Shown here: positions 25,495 through 31,949 of the stretch, piece after piece
How the letters are laid out: each line of letters starts with the position of its first letter
Numbering within the stretch: the stretch's first letter is position 1
Assembly (NCBI GenBank): GCA_023387735.1
Contig: JAEWHP010000019.1
Span: 1 to 64,000 of the forward strand
Reading direction: 5' to 3'
DNA: 64,000 nucleotides
Source of the DNA: Pseudomonadota bacterium
Lineage (GTDB): Bacteria > Pseudomonadota > Alphaproteobacteria > Rhizobiales > Xanthobacteraceae
Notes under the pieces: generated by a model
The model's database searches: none
What the model saw: only the letters and a program-made list of their open reading frames with translations
What the model was told of the DNA's origin: nothing
Position numbers and translations under genes: made by a program

Positions 25495-25675
25495 GCATGG
25501 GGTTTGTTTTCCATATTTTGTGTTCGGGGCATGCAAAAGCCCTCTCCCGGTACGGGAGAGGGCTGAGTGACATCGTCCGAAGTTGCGACCCTCAGGTCTT
25601 CTTCGGCATCGGGCAGACGCTCTTCTCGAGCGAGGTGAAGGCTTCCGCCGCCGGGATGGTGGCGAGCTCTATTGC
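25495..25675 (-). pseudogene. Detached 3' end of an ABC substrate-binding protein gene with its terminator
   Basis: This segment matches 33190-33385 in order and orientation, with scattered substitutions and small indels. It covers the last ~24 codons of the substrate-binding protein gene at 33317-34537 (reading ...EKSVCPMPKKT and stop on the minus strand), its terminator hairpin and some downstream sequence. Similarity stops abruptly near 25676 at a GAGCTC. It has no start and cannot be functional. Confidence 0.8.
25538..25564 (-). terminator. Rho-independent-type hairpin in the detached SBP tail
   Basis: AGCCCTCTCCCG and CGGGAGAGGGCT form a 12-bp stem around a three-base loop; on the minus strand it is followed by TTTTGC. 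It is a relative of the hairpin at 33259-33286 and may stop transcription coming from the right. Confidence 0.65.
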
Positions 25676-25758
25676 CGTCGGACCATCTTAAGTTGATTTA
25701 CCATGCCGATCACGGTAGGGATCCTAGCTGGAAGTGACGCCGATGCAGGGACATCTAA

Positions 25759-26184
25759 ATGCGTAGCGGCTTTTTTCTTGTTTGTTTCCCTTTGCTGTTG
25801 TCAGGCTGCCTAAGTGATCGCGATATGCCCGGAGTTCGGTCGAAGGTTGCCGCGGCTGAGGCCGCTCAGCACTTGGTCACGCCTGAACTCATCAAGGGAT
25901 GCGCAGACAAGGTAGCCAAGGAATTTCCTTCCGTAACCGTTGTAAGTTCGTTCGTTCTCTCGCCACAAGCCGCCGGCAGGTTTAACGATTTAGAGGAATG
26001 GCTTCCGAAAGATAACATCGTTGCCTTGGTTGCTCGGACTACGAATACGGGCTTGTTCGGACAGGAAAACAAGAGCTATTCGGGATGTTCATATCGGCTT
26101 GAAGATGGTCGCTTGGTATTCCACAAGGTGCACGGCGTTGGCTCCTTCGCACCAAAGGTCATTGTCGTGCAACTGCCTCGTTGA
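25759..26184 (+). CDS. Small lipoprotein of unknown function
   Basis: A 141-aa protein with a lipoprotein signal: a hydrophobic stretch then LLLSGC (lipobox, Cys17). The remainder (KVAAAEAAQHLVTPELIKGCADKVAKEFPSVTVVSSFVLSPQ...GLFGQENKSYSGCSYRLEDGRLVFHKVHGVG) is not recognised. It contains two further Cys (GCADK, SGCSY) that could pair after export. The gene is visibly less GC-rich than its surroundings and lies among duplicated fragments, consistent with recent acquisition. It should be anchored in the outer or inner membrane facing the periplasm. Confidence 0.72.
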   Translation: MRSGFFLVCFPLLLSGCLSDRDMPGVRSKVAAAEAAQHLVTPELIKGCADKVAKEFPSVTVVSSFVLSPQAAGRFNDLEEWLPKDNIVALVARTTNTGLFGQENKSYSGCSYRLEDGRLVFHKVHGVGSFAPKVIVVQLPR

Positions 26185-26272
26185 TTCCTGAAAAGCGGTG
26201 CTCGGCGGGCTTCATCTGCCGTTGCTGCCGCGATCATCCGACAATGGAACTGCTGCACTATCAGCAGGTGTC

Positions 26273-26818
26273 CTGTCTCTCACGCCTGCCGCGCCATCGC
26301 GGCGGAGCTGCGCAGCCCCGGCTACGGCGGCGCGACGCTGATCTCCTCGCACCTGCTGCTGCTGTGCTTGCAGCTCTGGCGGCTCAGCGCGTCGCACGAC
26401 GAGCGAGACGAGATGGCCGCGCGCGGCGGCCCCGCGCTGGTCGGCAATTTCCTGCAGATGGTCGAACTGCACTACCGCGACGGCTGGCCGGTGGCGCGCT
26501 ATGCGGATGCGCTCGGCGTCACCTCCGACAAGCTGCACGCGCACTGCCAGCGCGAGAAGAACTGCGGCCCCCGCGCCATCATCCACGAGCGCCTGCTCCG
26601 CGAAGCCTGCACCCGCCTGCAGCAGCTCGATCTTCCCGTCGAGCAGATCGGCTACGGCCTCGGTTTTCGCGATCCGGCGTATTTCAACCGCTTCTTCCGG
26701 AAGTATAGGGGTGCATCGCCAGGGAATTATCGCCGGCAGGTCAGGCTGGAGCACGCACGGAGCGGGCCGTCGTATGCGGCGTGGCCGTGAGCGCCGGCCG
26801 CTCGCCGGCTCATCAGGT
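26273..26818 (+). pseudogene. Truncated second copy of the AraC regulator gene (direct repeat copy B)
   Basis: Near-identical to 23207-23752. The AraC frame is open from 26185 and keeps the whole HTH domain to its stop at 26788-26790, but the sensor domain and the start codon are gone. The first usable start in frame is a TTG at 26368 with no clear ribosome site. If translated from there it would give a 140-aa bare DNA-binding domain. More likely it is a non-functional duplication scar. Confidence 0.85.
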
Positions 26819-27010
26819 TCGTGAGCGATCAGATTGATCGTGATTTCCACTTTGGCATTGCCGAGATCTGTCTGGCGCTGCTGCAAAGTAACCTGGCCAG
26901 GCTGCGAATACTGCTCCGGCTGCAGTTATGCTATTCGCGACCATAAGGGAAATGACCAGCGGCGTTAACATGGCGACCTGCTACCTCGTAAGCTTTGGTT
27001 GCTGGCCGCG

Positions 27011-27898
27011 TTAGTTCTGTTTGATGCCTAACAGCGGCTCTCTTGCCTGCATCGCCGACTGCACCTTCTGAAACGCGCGTAGCTCGATCTGGCGGATACG
27101 CTCACCCGATATTCCATACTCCGCGGCGAGGGTTTCAAGTTTCGGGGGATCTTCCGTCAAATGGCGTGCCGTAAAGATGCGTCTTTCACGGGGGTTCAAC
27201 GTCTCAATCGCGGCTTTCAGCGCTTCTTGCCGTTTGGCCAATTCCTGGTTCTCGGCAATCTCGATGTCGTGAGCAGGTGAAGGGTCAACAAGCCGTTCGA
27301 TTGCATCGCCCGTCTCGCGGTCGGCTTGGATGGCTGAATTCAGGGACACGTCCCCACGCAGGCGGCGGTCCATATCTACGACTTCACGTTCAGATACTTT
27401 GAGGCGCGCAGCAATTGCCTTTGCTTGCTCCGGCCGGAGATCTCCGTCCTCAAGAGCAGAGATGGCGCTTTTGGATCGCCTCAGTTTGAAGAACAGCTTC
27501 TTTTGCGCCGAGTTTGCTGAAATCTTCACCAGTGACCATGAGCGAAGAACGTATTCCTGAATTGTCGCTCTAATCCACCACATCGCATAGGTAGAAAGGC
27601 GAATTCCGCGCTCTGGATCAAAGCGCCGGACGGCCTGCATAAGACCGATGTTACCCTCGGAAACGATGTCGGCGATGGGCAACCCATAGCCACGATATCG
27701 CATGGCGATTTTCGCAACCAGACGCAGATGGCTCGTCACGAGGCGATAGGCTGCCTCACGATCGCCTTGCTGGCGCCATCGCCTGGCGAAGGCAGTCTCT
27801 TCCTCCTGCGTAAGGATCGGAAATTTGCGAATTTCGGTCAGGTAATGCGCCAGCCCGGTGCCGAATAACGGCAATGGCTGAGAAACGGCGTGATACAT
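27011..27898 (-). CDS. rpoH: RNA polymerase heat-shock sigma factor RpoH (sigma-32)
   Basis: A 295-aa sigma-70-family group 3 factor. Region 2 reads ETAFARRWRQQGDREAAYRLVTSHLRLVAKIAMRYRGYGLPIADIVSEGNIGLMQAVRRFDPERGIRLSTYAMWWIRATIQEYVLRSWSLVKI. The RpoH box is visible as QKKLFFKLRR. Region 4.2 is LETLAAEYGISGERIRQIELRAFQKVQ. GAGGGG precedes the ATG. It lies downstream of two unknown genes and a ROSE-controlled hsp20 gene on the same strand. That resembles the hspA-rpoH1 arrangement known in B. japonicum, where several rpoH genes coexist. The nearby CTTGAAAC-type promoters are its likely targets. Confidence 0.95.
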   Translation of the reverse strand: MYHAVSQPLPLFGTGLAHYLTEIRKFPILTQEEETAFARRWRQQGDREAAYRLVTSHLRLVAKIAMRYRGYGLPIADIVSEGNIGLMQAVRRFDPERGIRLSTYAMWWIRATIQEYVLRSWSLVKISANSAQKKLFFKLRRSKSAISALEDGDLRPEQAKAIAARLKVSEREVVDMDRRLRGDVSLNSAIQADRETGDAIERLVDPSPAHDIEIAENQELAKRQEALKAAIETLNPRERRIFTARHLTEDPPKLETLAAEYGISGERIRQIELRAFQKVQSAMQAREPLLGIKQN

Positions 27899-28068
27899 TT
27901 TCCCCTCGCATTAGTCTCATAAAGATAGGTATGACGGCATGTTCAAAAGAGGCGGCGATGCCTCCTGCCATGGATGTTCACGATAACCGCGCGCTCAGAA
28001 CACACCCCGGAAACTTCCGAGCTCGACAGCCCTGTGGTCCGAACAGCATTGATCAACGTCCCAACAAA

Positions 28069-28575
28069 TCACAGCGAGGCAGCGTCTCCAGAGGTTTGCG
28101 TGCCAAAGCGGTGATCTGATCCGTGGCTGGCACCAGTCCTCGAATCCGGGCCGGATTCCAGAACGCGCAGGGCATCCAGGATGTCGTCGAAGCTTACAAC
28201 TCCATCGATTGTTTGGTTCAATTCCGGAATGCCTTTCACGGCGCATGCATCTGCGGCCCAAGACGATAGGATTGCGCGCTTCTCATACGATGTCAGGTCG
28301 CTGTCTTCGACGACGTCCATGGGATGACCGTATGCATCAGCTGGGTGCAGCAGTTCGGCCATATCCAGGTTCGTTGTCCGGCTGCCATTCATGCGCAAGG
28401 AGAAGCGATCCGGAAACGTATCTTGCAAGAGAGCGTCCACGGCAGCGTGCTCTTCGTTCAAGCGGCGCTCGATATACGCTCGTTCAAGGTCCGACAGACG
28501 CGTTGCGAGGAGCCTGCGGTATCGATCGACACTATTTCGATGCGTTCGCAGCCGTTCCATGTTCTTGTCGAGCAT
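28069..28575 (-). CDS. Unknown protein linked to heat-shock genes (paralogue 1)
   Basis: A 168-aa soluble protein. Start ATG 28575 or 28578, both just after GGAGG; the longer frame upstream overlaps the preceding gene and is rejected. The N-terminal half is helical and probably coiled-coil (MERLRTHRNSVDRYRRLLATRLSDLERAYIERRLNEEHAAVDALL). The C-terminal half (ELLHPADAYGHPMDVVEDSDLTSYEKRAILSSWAADACAV...VSFDDILDALRVLESG) is clearly related to the adjacent gene at 28592-28912. I do not know a function. Position after hsp20 and before rpoH suggests expression under heat stress. Confidence 0.8.
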   Translation of the reverse strand: MLDKNMERLRTHRNSVDRYRRLLATRLSDLERAYIERRLNEEHAAVDALLQDTFPDRFSLRMNGSRTTNLDMAELLHPADAYGHPMDVVEDSDLTSYEKRAILSSWAADACAVKGIPELNQTIDGVVSFDDILDALRVLESGPDSRTGASHGSDHRFGTQTSGDAASL

Positions 28576-28591
28576 CATCAAACCTCCGGCT

Positions 28592-28912
28592 TCACGCGGC
28601 AATGGCACGTTCGGTGGAGCGCAACCGATAAGGCTTTCCGCCGGGAGGATTCCGGGGACCGCCATCCAGTTCGCACAAGGCTTCAAGGATCTCGTCGATC
28701 GATACTGGCTTCTTCAGCCCCACCGGCGAACGCATCGAGGGGCAGGACGCTATGGCAGACGCATCCAACGCCCAGGATGCCAGAATTGCCCGCTTCTCGG
28801 ACGTTGTCAGGCCAAGGTGACACACCACCTCCTTTGGATGTTCGAAGACGGTACCGGGATGAAGAAGCGCGTTGAATTCAAGAACGTTGTCGTCGGCGGT
28901 CGTCGGCCGCAT
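28592..28912 (-). CDS. Unknown protein linked to heat-shock genes (paralogue 2)
   Basis: A 106-aa protein starting at ATG 28912, five bases after GGAGG. The core FNALLHPGTVFEHPKEVVCHLGLTTSEKRAILASWALDASAIASCPSM...VSIDEILEALCELDGG matches the C-terminal half of the next gene. Shared elements are LLHP, HP-x-[DE]-V-V, LT-x2-EKRAIL-[AS]-SWA-x-DA, and a final DEILEAL-type helix. It lacks the coiled-coil N-terminus of its neighbour. It starts 70 bases downstream of an hsp20 gene and ends 16 bases before paralogue 1, so the three are probably co-transcribed. Function unknown. Confidence 0.8.
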   Translation of the reverse strand: MRPTTADDNVLEFNALLHPGTVFEHPKEVVCHLGLTTSEKRAILASWALDASAIASCPSMRSPVGLKKPVSIDEILEALCELDGGPRNPPGGKPYRLRSTERAIAA

Positions 28913-28982
28913 GGCATCCTCCTTTTCATTGACGACGAATGGCAGCCGCGCGACCCATCGCGCGGCACCGACAGAGCCGAAC

Positions 28983-29438
28983 CTAGGCCGCCTTGGCTTC
29001 GAGTTTCTGGACGTTGTCGGCTGACACGCCGTTGATCGCGATCCGACGCGGCTTCATGGCTTCCGGGATTTCCCGCACCAGTTCGATCTTGAGTAGGCCA
29101 TTGTCGAACGCGGCACTCTTGACTTGGACATAATCCGCCAGGTTGAACTGCCGCTTGAAGTTGCGCGTAGAGATACCGCGATAGAGGAAATCGCGCTCGG
29201 CCTTCTCGGACTTGCTGCCTTCGATGGTGACCACGTTCTGTTCGGCCGTGATCGCGATATCGCTGGGTGCAAAACCCGCAACCGCTAGCGAGATTTGGTA
29301 GCGGTCCTCGGCAACTCGTTCGATGTTGTAAGGCGGATAGTTGTCCTCGCCAGCCCTCTGGGCCATCTCCGCGAGGTCAAACAGGCGGTCTAAGCCGATG
29401 GTCGAACGCCAGAGGGGAGAGATGTCGTAACTGCGCAT
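28983..29438 (-). CDS. Small heat-shock protein Hsp20 (HspA type)
   Basis: A 151-aa alpha-crystallin-type chaperone that holds unfolding proteins. The ATG at 29438 (MRSYDISPLWRSTIGLDRLFDL) lies eight bases after AGGAGG; an in-frame TTG two codons upstream is too close to it. The alpha-crystallin domain runs from YPPYNIERVAEDRYQISLAVAGFAPSDIAITAEQNVVTIEG to ARRNF-like FKRQFNLADYVQVKSAAFDNGLLKIELVREIPEAMKPRRIAI. This is the bacterial class A type, as in B. japonicum HspA and E. coli Ibp. Its leader forms a ROSE-type RNA thermometer, and an RpoH-like promoter stands 117 bases upstream. Confidence 0.95.
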   Translation of the reverse strand: MRSYDISPLWRSTIGLDRLFDLAEMAQRAGEDNYPPYNIERVAEDRYQISLAVAGFAPSDIAITAEQNVVTIEGSKSEKAERDFLYRGISTRNFKRQFNLADYVQVKSAAFDNGLLKIELVREIPEAMKPRRIAINGVSADNVQKLEAKAA

Positions 29439-29548
29439 AGCCAAATCCTCCTGAGAGCAAGATGGATACGAGCGGCACCGGACACGACCGGTGCCCGTCT
29501 CACTGGTCCGGGCCCATGGGGCGCCCGGACACCACCGTCCGGTGGCGT
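29439..29548 (-). promoter_or_regulatory. ROSE-type RNA thermometer in the hsp20 (28983) leader
   Basis: The last hairpin of the leader (29446-29462) pairs TCTTGCT with the Shine-Dalgarno AGGAGGA across CTC. The only unpaired opposition is G.G inside the UUGCU motif, which is the hallmark of ROSE elements. Upstream the leader folds into strong stems such as GGCACCGG/CCGGTGCC. At low temperature the ribosome site is masked; heating melts it. ROSE function is well established in Bradyrhizobium; the assignment here is by structure. Confidence 0.85.
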
Positions 29549-29554
29549 CAAAAA

Positions 29555-29582
29555 AATTAGCAAAGTCGTTTTTGGTTTCAAG
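29555..29582 (-). promoter_or_regulatory. RpoH-type promoter of hsp20 (28983)
   Basis: On the minus strand CTTGAAAC (29582-29575) is separated by 14 bases from CTAATT (29560-29555). The same box and spacing occur before the hsp20 gene at 30356-30817, supporting recognition by sigma-32. Confidence 0.7.
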
Positions 29583-29789
29583 AGGGGGTTAGAAAAATTT
29601 TTGGAGACCGATGACGCCCAACCCGTCCGGGGTTAGTTAACAAACACTAAAACTTCCCGTGGAAGCCGGGATGCATGGGTTAGGGCTGCGCTTCCGGGCC
29701 ATCGCCATTCGTTGCGCCCGTCACCATGGACGGACGTCAGCGGCATAGTGTGGCGGGCAGCGCGGCAGGGCGCCGCCCGCAAAGTCGCG

Positions 29790-30281
29790 CTAGTGTGTGT
29801 TGATCGCGATACGCTTGACGTCTTCTCGGGGCTTCTCGGACTTCGGCAACGAGATCGTCAATACGCCATTCTTGAACGACGCCTCGACCTTGTCCTCTTG
29901 AATGTCCTCGAGGGGGATCGCACGTTCGAAGGATCCGTAGTAGCGCTCCGTAAAGTATTTGCCTTCGCCGGTACGCTCGGCCTTTTTCTCCCCTCGGATA
30001 GTCAGGACGCCATTGGCAATTTCAACCTCGACATCCTTCTCGGTCATGCCGGGCAGTTCGGCCGAGACGATCAGTTCCTTTTGACCGTCGTTCAACTCGA
30101 TTCTCGGCCAGCCGAGGCGACCTTCCATCAGCGATGACAGACCGGTATTGCCGAAGCCCCGAAAGACATCGTCGAACAGACGATTCATCTCCCGATGCAA
30201 CGTCAGGAAGGGGTCGGAGTTTTCGCGCGCCGGCGCAAGCTCCTGGTTCTTCGTCCAGGGGATGAGATCACGAATAGCCAT
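29790..30281 (-). CDS. Small heat-shock protein Hsp20 (class C/B-like type)
   Basis: A 163-aa alpha-crystallin protein, different in class from its two neighbours (MAIRDLIPWTKNQELAPARENSDPFLTLHREMNRLFDDVFRGFG). Its domain GWPRIELNDGQKELIVSAELPGMTEKDVEVEIANGVLTIRGEKKAERTGEGKYFTERYYGSFERAIPLEDIQEDKVEASFKNGVLTISLPK is the class C form with the conserved GVLTI-x-LPK end. The ATG follows GGAGAAG; no thermometer is obvious in front of it. It starts 75 bases after the Hsp20 gene at 30356-30817 and is probably its co-transcribed partner, as in hspBC-type operons. Confidence 0.95.
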   Translation of the reverse strand: MAIRDLIPWTKNQELAPARENSDPFLTLHREMNRLFDDVFRGFGNTGLSSLMEGRLGWPRIELNDGQKELIVSAELPGMTEKDVEVEIANGVLTIRGEKKAERTGEGKYFTERYYGSFERAIPLEDIQEDKVEASFKNGVLTISLPKSEKPREDVKRIAINTH

Positions 30282-30355
30282 GTATCTTCTCCATTGATTG
30301 GTAGCGGTGCGGGCGTCGTCCACCCACACCTCGTTCTCGATACTTTGACTGACGT

Positions 30356-30817
30356 CTAGGCTGCTTTTTTCCGCTCGATTTGCGGCGGAGCCGGAGCCCT
30401 TGCGCCGATTTTGATACGACGCGGCTTCACGGATTCCGGTACCTCGCGCACGAGGTCGATCACCAGCAAGCCATCCTGGAGGAAGGCCTGCTTCACCTGA
30501 ACGTGGTCGGCGAGATTGAACACGCGCCGGAACGGCCTCGCGGCAATGCCCAGATAGAGGTATTCGCGCGCTTTTCCCTCGGCCTTCTTGCCCTGGATGG
30601 TCAGCGCGTTCTGTTCTGCGGTCACGGTAATATCTTCCACGCCAAATCCGGCCACTGCCAGGGAAATCCGGTATTGGTCCGCACTTGAACGTTCGATGTT
30701 GTAAGGTGGGTAGTTGTCCTCGCGCGACTGACGCAGCGCGCTGTCGACGAGATCGGCTACTTGATCGAAGCCGATGGTGGAGCGCCAGAGCGGCGCCAAG
30801 TCAAGGTTGGTCCTCAT
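30356..30817 (-). CDS. Small heat-shock protein Hsp20 (class A type)
   Basis: A 153-aa chaperone starting MRTNLDLAPLWRSTIGFDQVADLVDSAL at ATG 30817. It is a close paralogue of the protein at 28983-29438 (shared YPPYNIER, RYQISLAVAGF-like and ITVTAEQNALTIQG segments). The C-terminal tail is longer and basic (PRRIKIGARAPAPPQIERKKAA). The leader carries a second ROSE-type hairpin and the same RpoH-type promoter as its paralogue. Different Hsp20 classes are known to form separate oligomers, which may explain keeping three genes side by side. Confidence 0.95.
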   Translation of the reverse strand: MRTNLDLAPLWRSTIGFDQVADLVDSALRQSREDNYPPYNIERSSADQYRISLAVAGFGVEDITVTAEQNALTIQGKKAEGKAREYLYLGIAARPFRRVFNLADHVQVKQAFLQDGLLVIDLVREVPESVKPRRIKIGARAPAPPQIERKKAA

Positions 30818-30927
30818 AACCAAGTCCTCCTGAGAGCAAGTTGGATACGAAGGAGCGCTGGACACCTGTCCGGCGCCCGATCAAGTCTGCCGGACCCAAG
30901 CTGGCATCCGGCACCGATTTTGCGGCA
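30818..30927 (-). promoter_or_regulatory. ROSE-type RNA thermometer in the hsp20 (30356) leader
   Basis: The ribosome-site hairpin (30825-30841) pairs ACTTGCT with AGGAGGA across CTC, the same unit as in the leader at 29439-29548 and with the same G.G opposition. The leader starts at about 30927 if transcription begins after the RpoH-like promoter. Confidence 0.82.
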
Positions 30928-30933
30928 AGACAG

Positions 30934-30961
30934 AATTAAGAAAAGCGATGGTTGTTTCAAG
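30934..30961 (-). promoter_or_regulatory. RpoH-type promoter of hsp20 (30356)
   Basis: CTTGAAAC (30961-30954) and TTAATT (30939-30934) on the minus strand are spaced 14 bases, identical in layout to the promoter at 29555-29582. Confidence 0.7.
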
Positions 30962-30975
30962 AACCTCCCGAGTTT

Positions 30976-31206
30976 TTAGGCCGCTTTGATGGCGTTCAAG
31001 CCGGCAAGCCGCTTTATTTCCTGCTCTGCCGCTAGTGCCAGACGAAGTAACCTTTGCTGCTCATCACCGGGAAGGTTTTCCTGTGCGAGCAGGGTTTGAC
31101 AGTGCAGAAGAACGCGCCGCACGCTTTCCACGAGAAAGGCGCGCACGGTTGCGGGGAGGGGCCGCTCGCCCCGGGAGGCGGGCGGCCAGATGGCAGGCTT
31201 GAACAT
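30976..31206 (-). CDS. Small helical protein, heat-shock island
   Basis: A 76-aa protein from ATG 31206 (MFKPAIWPPASRGERPLP). The rest is predicted helical and Leu/Gln/Glu-rich (VRAFLVESVRRVLLHCQTLLAQENLPGDEQQRLLRLALAAEQEIKRLAG), suggesting a helical hairpin. No signal or membrane segment. An earlier in-frame Met (MAAGRAS, 14 codons upstream) is possible. It is the last of three small genes on one strand and ends just before the RpoH-type promoter of the next hsp20. Function not recognised. Confidence 0.62.
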   Translation of the reverse strand: MFKPAIWPPASRGERPLPATVRAFLVESVRRVLLHCQTLLAQENLPGDEQQRLLRLALAAEQEIKRLAGLNAIKAA

Positions 31207-31264
31207 TTTCTTTTCTCGGTCGAAGGAAGCGCGACCTGCGGCCATCGCGCGCCGTCGCGTGAGT

Positions 31265-31588
31265 TCAGCTGACGTGAGGCAGGCCCCGTTCGTAGTCCGA
31301 TGGAAGTCGGAGAATACCCGGCTGGGTGCTATCGGGCAGCAGTAGCGTGTCGACGTTGAACACCGGCGTCCCTGGCTTCCAGTCCATCCAGCGCATTGAA
31401 TCCAGATAGTGGACGGGCGGTAGTGGGAGGACCCGGCCAGCCGGATCGAAGGGCTGCCTGGGCGTGCTGTCCATTGCAAAGGTACTGCTCGGCAAAAGCA
31501 TCGCCAGAGCCGTAGTGCCGACGACAGCCCACCGGCCGCGGCGCAAAATCTCCGAGATAGCGGAGACGAAACTATGATTGCAGGTCAT
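31265..31588 (-). CDS. Small exported protein, heat-shock island
   Basis: A 107-aa protein. ATG 31588 follows GGAGGATGAG and sits one base after the stop of the upstream 39-codon gene, so translation is probably coupled. The signal peptide is RRGRWAVVGTTALAMLLPSSTFA with cleavage before MDSTPRQP. The mature ~67 residues are Pro-rich and unusual (FDPAGRVLPLPPVHYLDSMRWMDWKPGTPVFNVDTLLLPDSTQPGILRLPSDYERGLPHVS). There is no Cys after cleavage. I do not know this family. Co-location with periplasmic DegP and heat-shock genes suggests an envelope-stress role, which is inference only. Confidence 0.68.
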   Translation of the reverse strand: MTCNHSFVSAISEILRRGRWAVVGTTALAMLLPSSTFAMDSTPRQPFDPAGRVLPLPPVHYLDSMRWMDWKPGTPVFNVDTLLLPDSTQPGILRLPSDYERGLPHVS

Positions 31589-31589
31589 C

Positions 31590-31709
31590 TCATCCTCCAG
31601 TCGGAACAAAGCTGATCCATCCGATCGTGATGAAGCTGAGGGCGAACATGAGCCAATGCACCACAGTCGCCCCGCTCTTGCGCGATCGAGATTGCATGCG
31701 TGTGCTCAT
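31590..31709 (-). CDS. 39-aa single-pass membrane protein, heat-shock island
   Basis: A short gene with a strong ribosome site (AAGGAG, six bases before ATG 31709). The basic N-terminus (MSTRMQSRSRKSG) precedes one hydrophobic helix (VVHWLMFALSFITIGWISFV) and PTGG, stop TGA. The next gene starts one base later. Charge distribution predicts the N-terminus inside. Length, coupling and ribosome site argue for translation; function unknown. Confidence 0.6.
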   Translation of the reverse strand: MSTRMQSRSRKSGATVVHWLMFALSFITIGWISFVPTGG

Positions 31710-31792
31710 CTGAGTCTCCTTCGGGTCCTTCCTTTCTCGTTGCTGACAGCGGCGTCCAAACCGGGTCGGGAACCGGCCTCGGGCGGAAACGA

Positions 31793-31820
31793 CCTAGGTA
31801 AAGAAAAAGGGGCGTTCAAG
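31793..31820 (-). promoter_or_regulatory. Possible RpoH-type promoter of the small-gene operon
   Basis: CTTGAACG (31820-31813, minus strand) is followed after 14 bases by CCTAGG (31798-31793), 84 bases before the 39-aa gene. The -35 box and spacing copy the hsp20 promoters; the -10 box is a poorer match. Confidence 0.4.
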
Positions 31821-31949
31821 GGGACGCGAAAAAATTTTTGTCACTCGTCGACCGGAGTGTCGGCTTCCTCTTGAACCGTCATTTTTCTCAGACCAGCTAA
31901 TCGACGCTGTGGTCAAGGGGGACCACTAGGTAAACGGAAGGGGAAAACG

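Noticed and set aside
31873..31901. RpoH-type promoter for degP with the standard spacing
   Set aside because: CTTGAACC is present at 31870-31877, but no good -10 box lies at the 14-base spacing; GCTAAT needs 18 bases, so I did not annotate it as a promoter.
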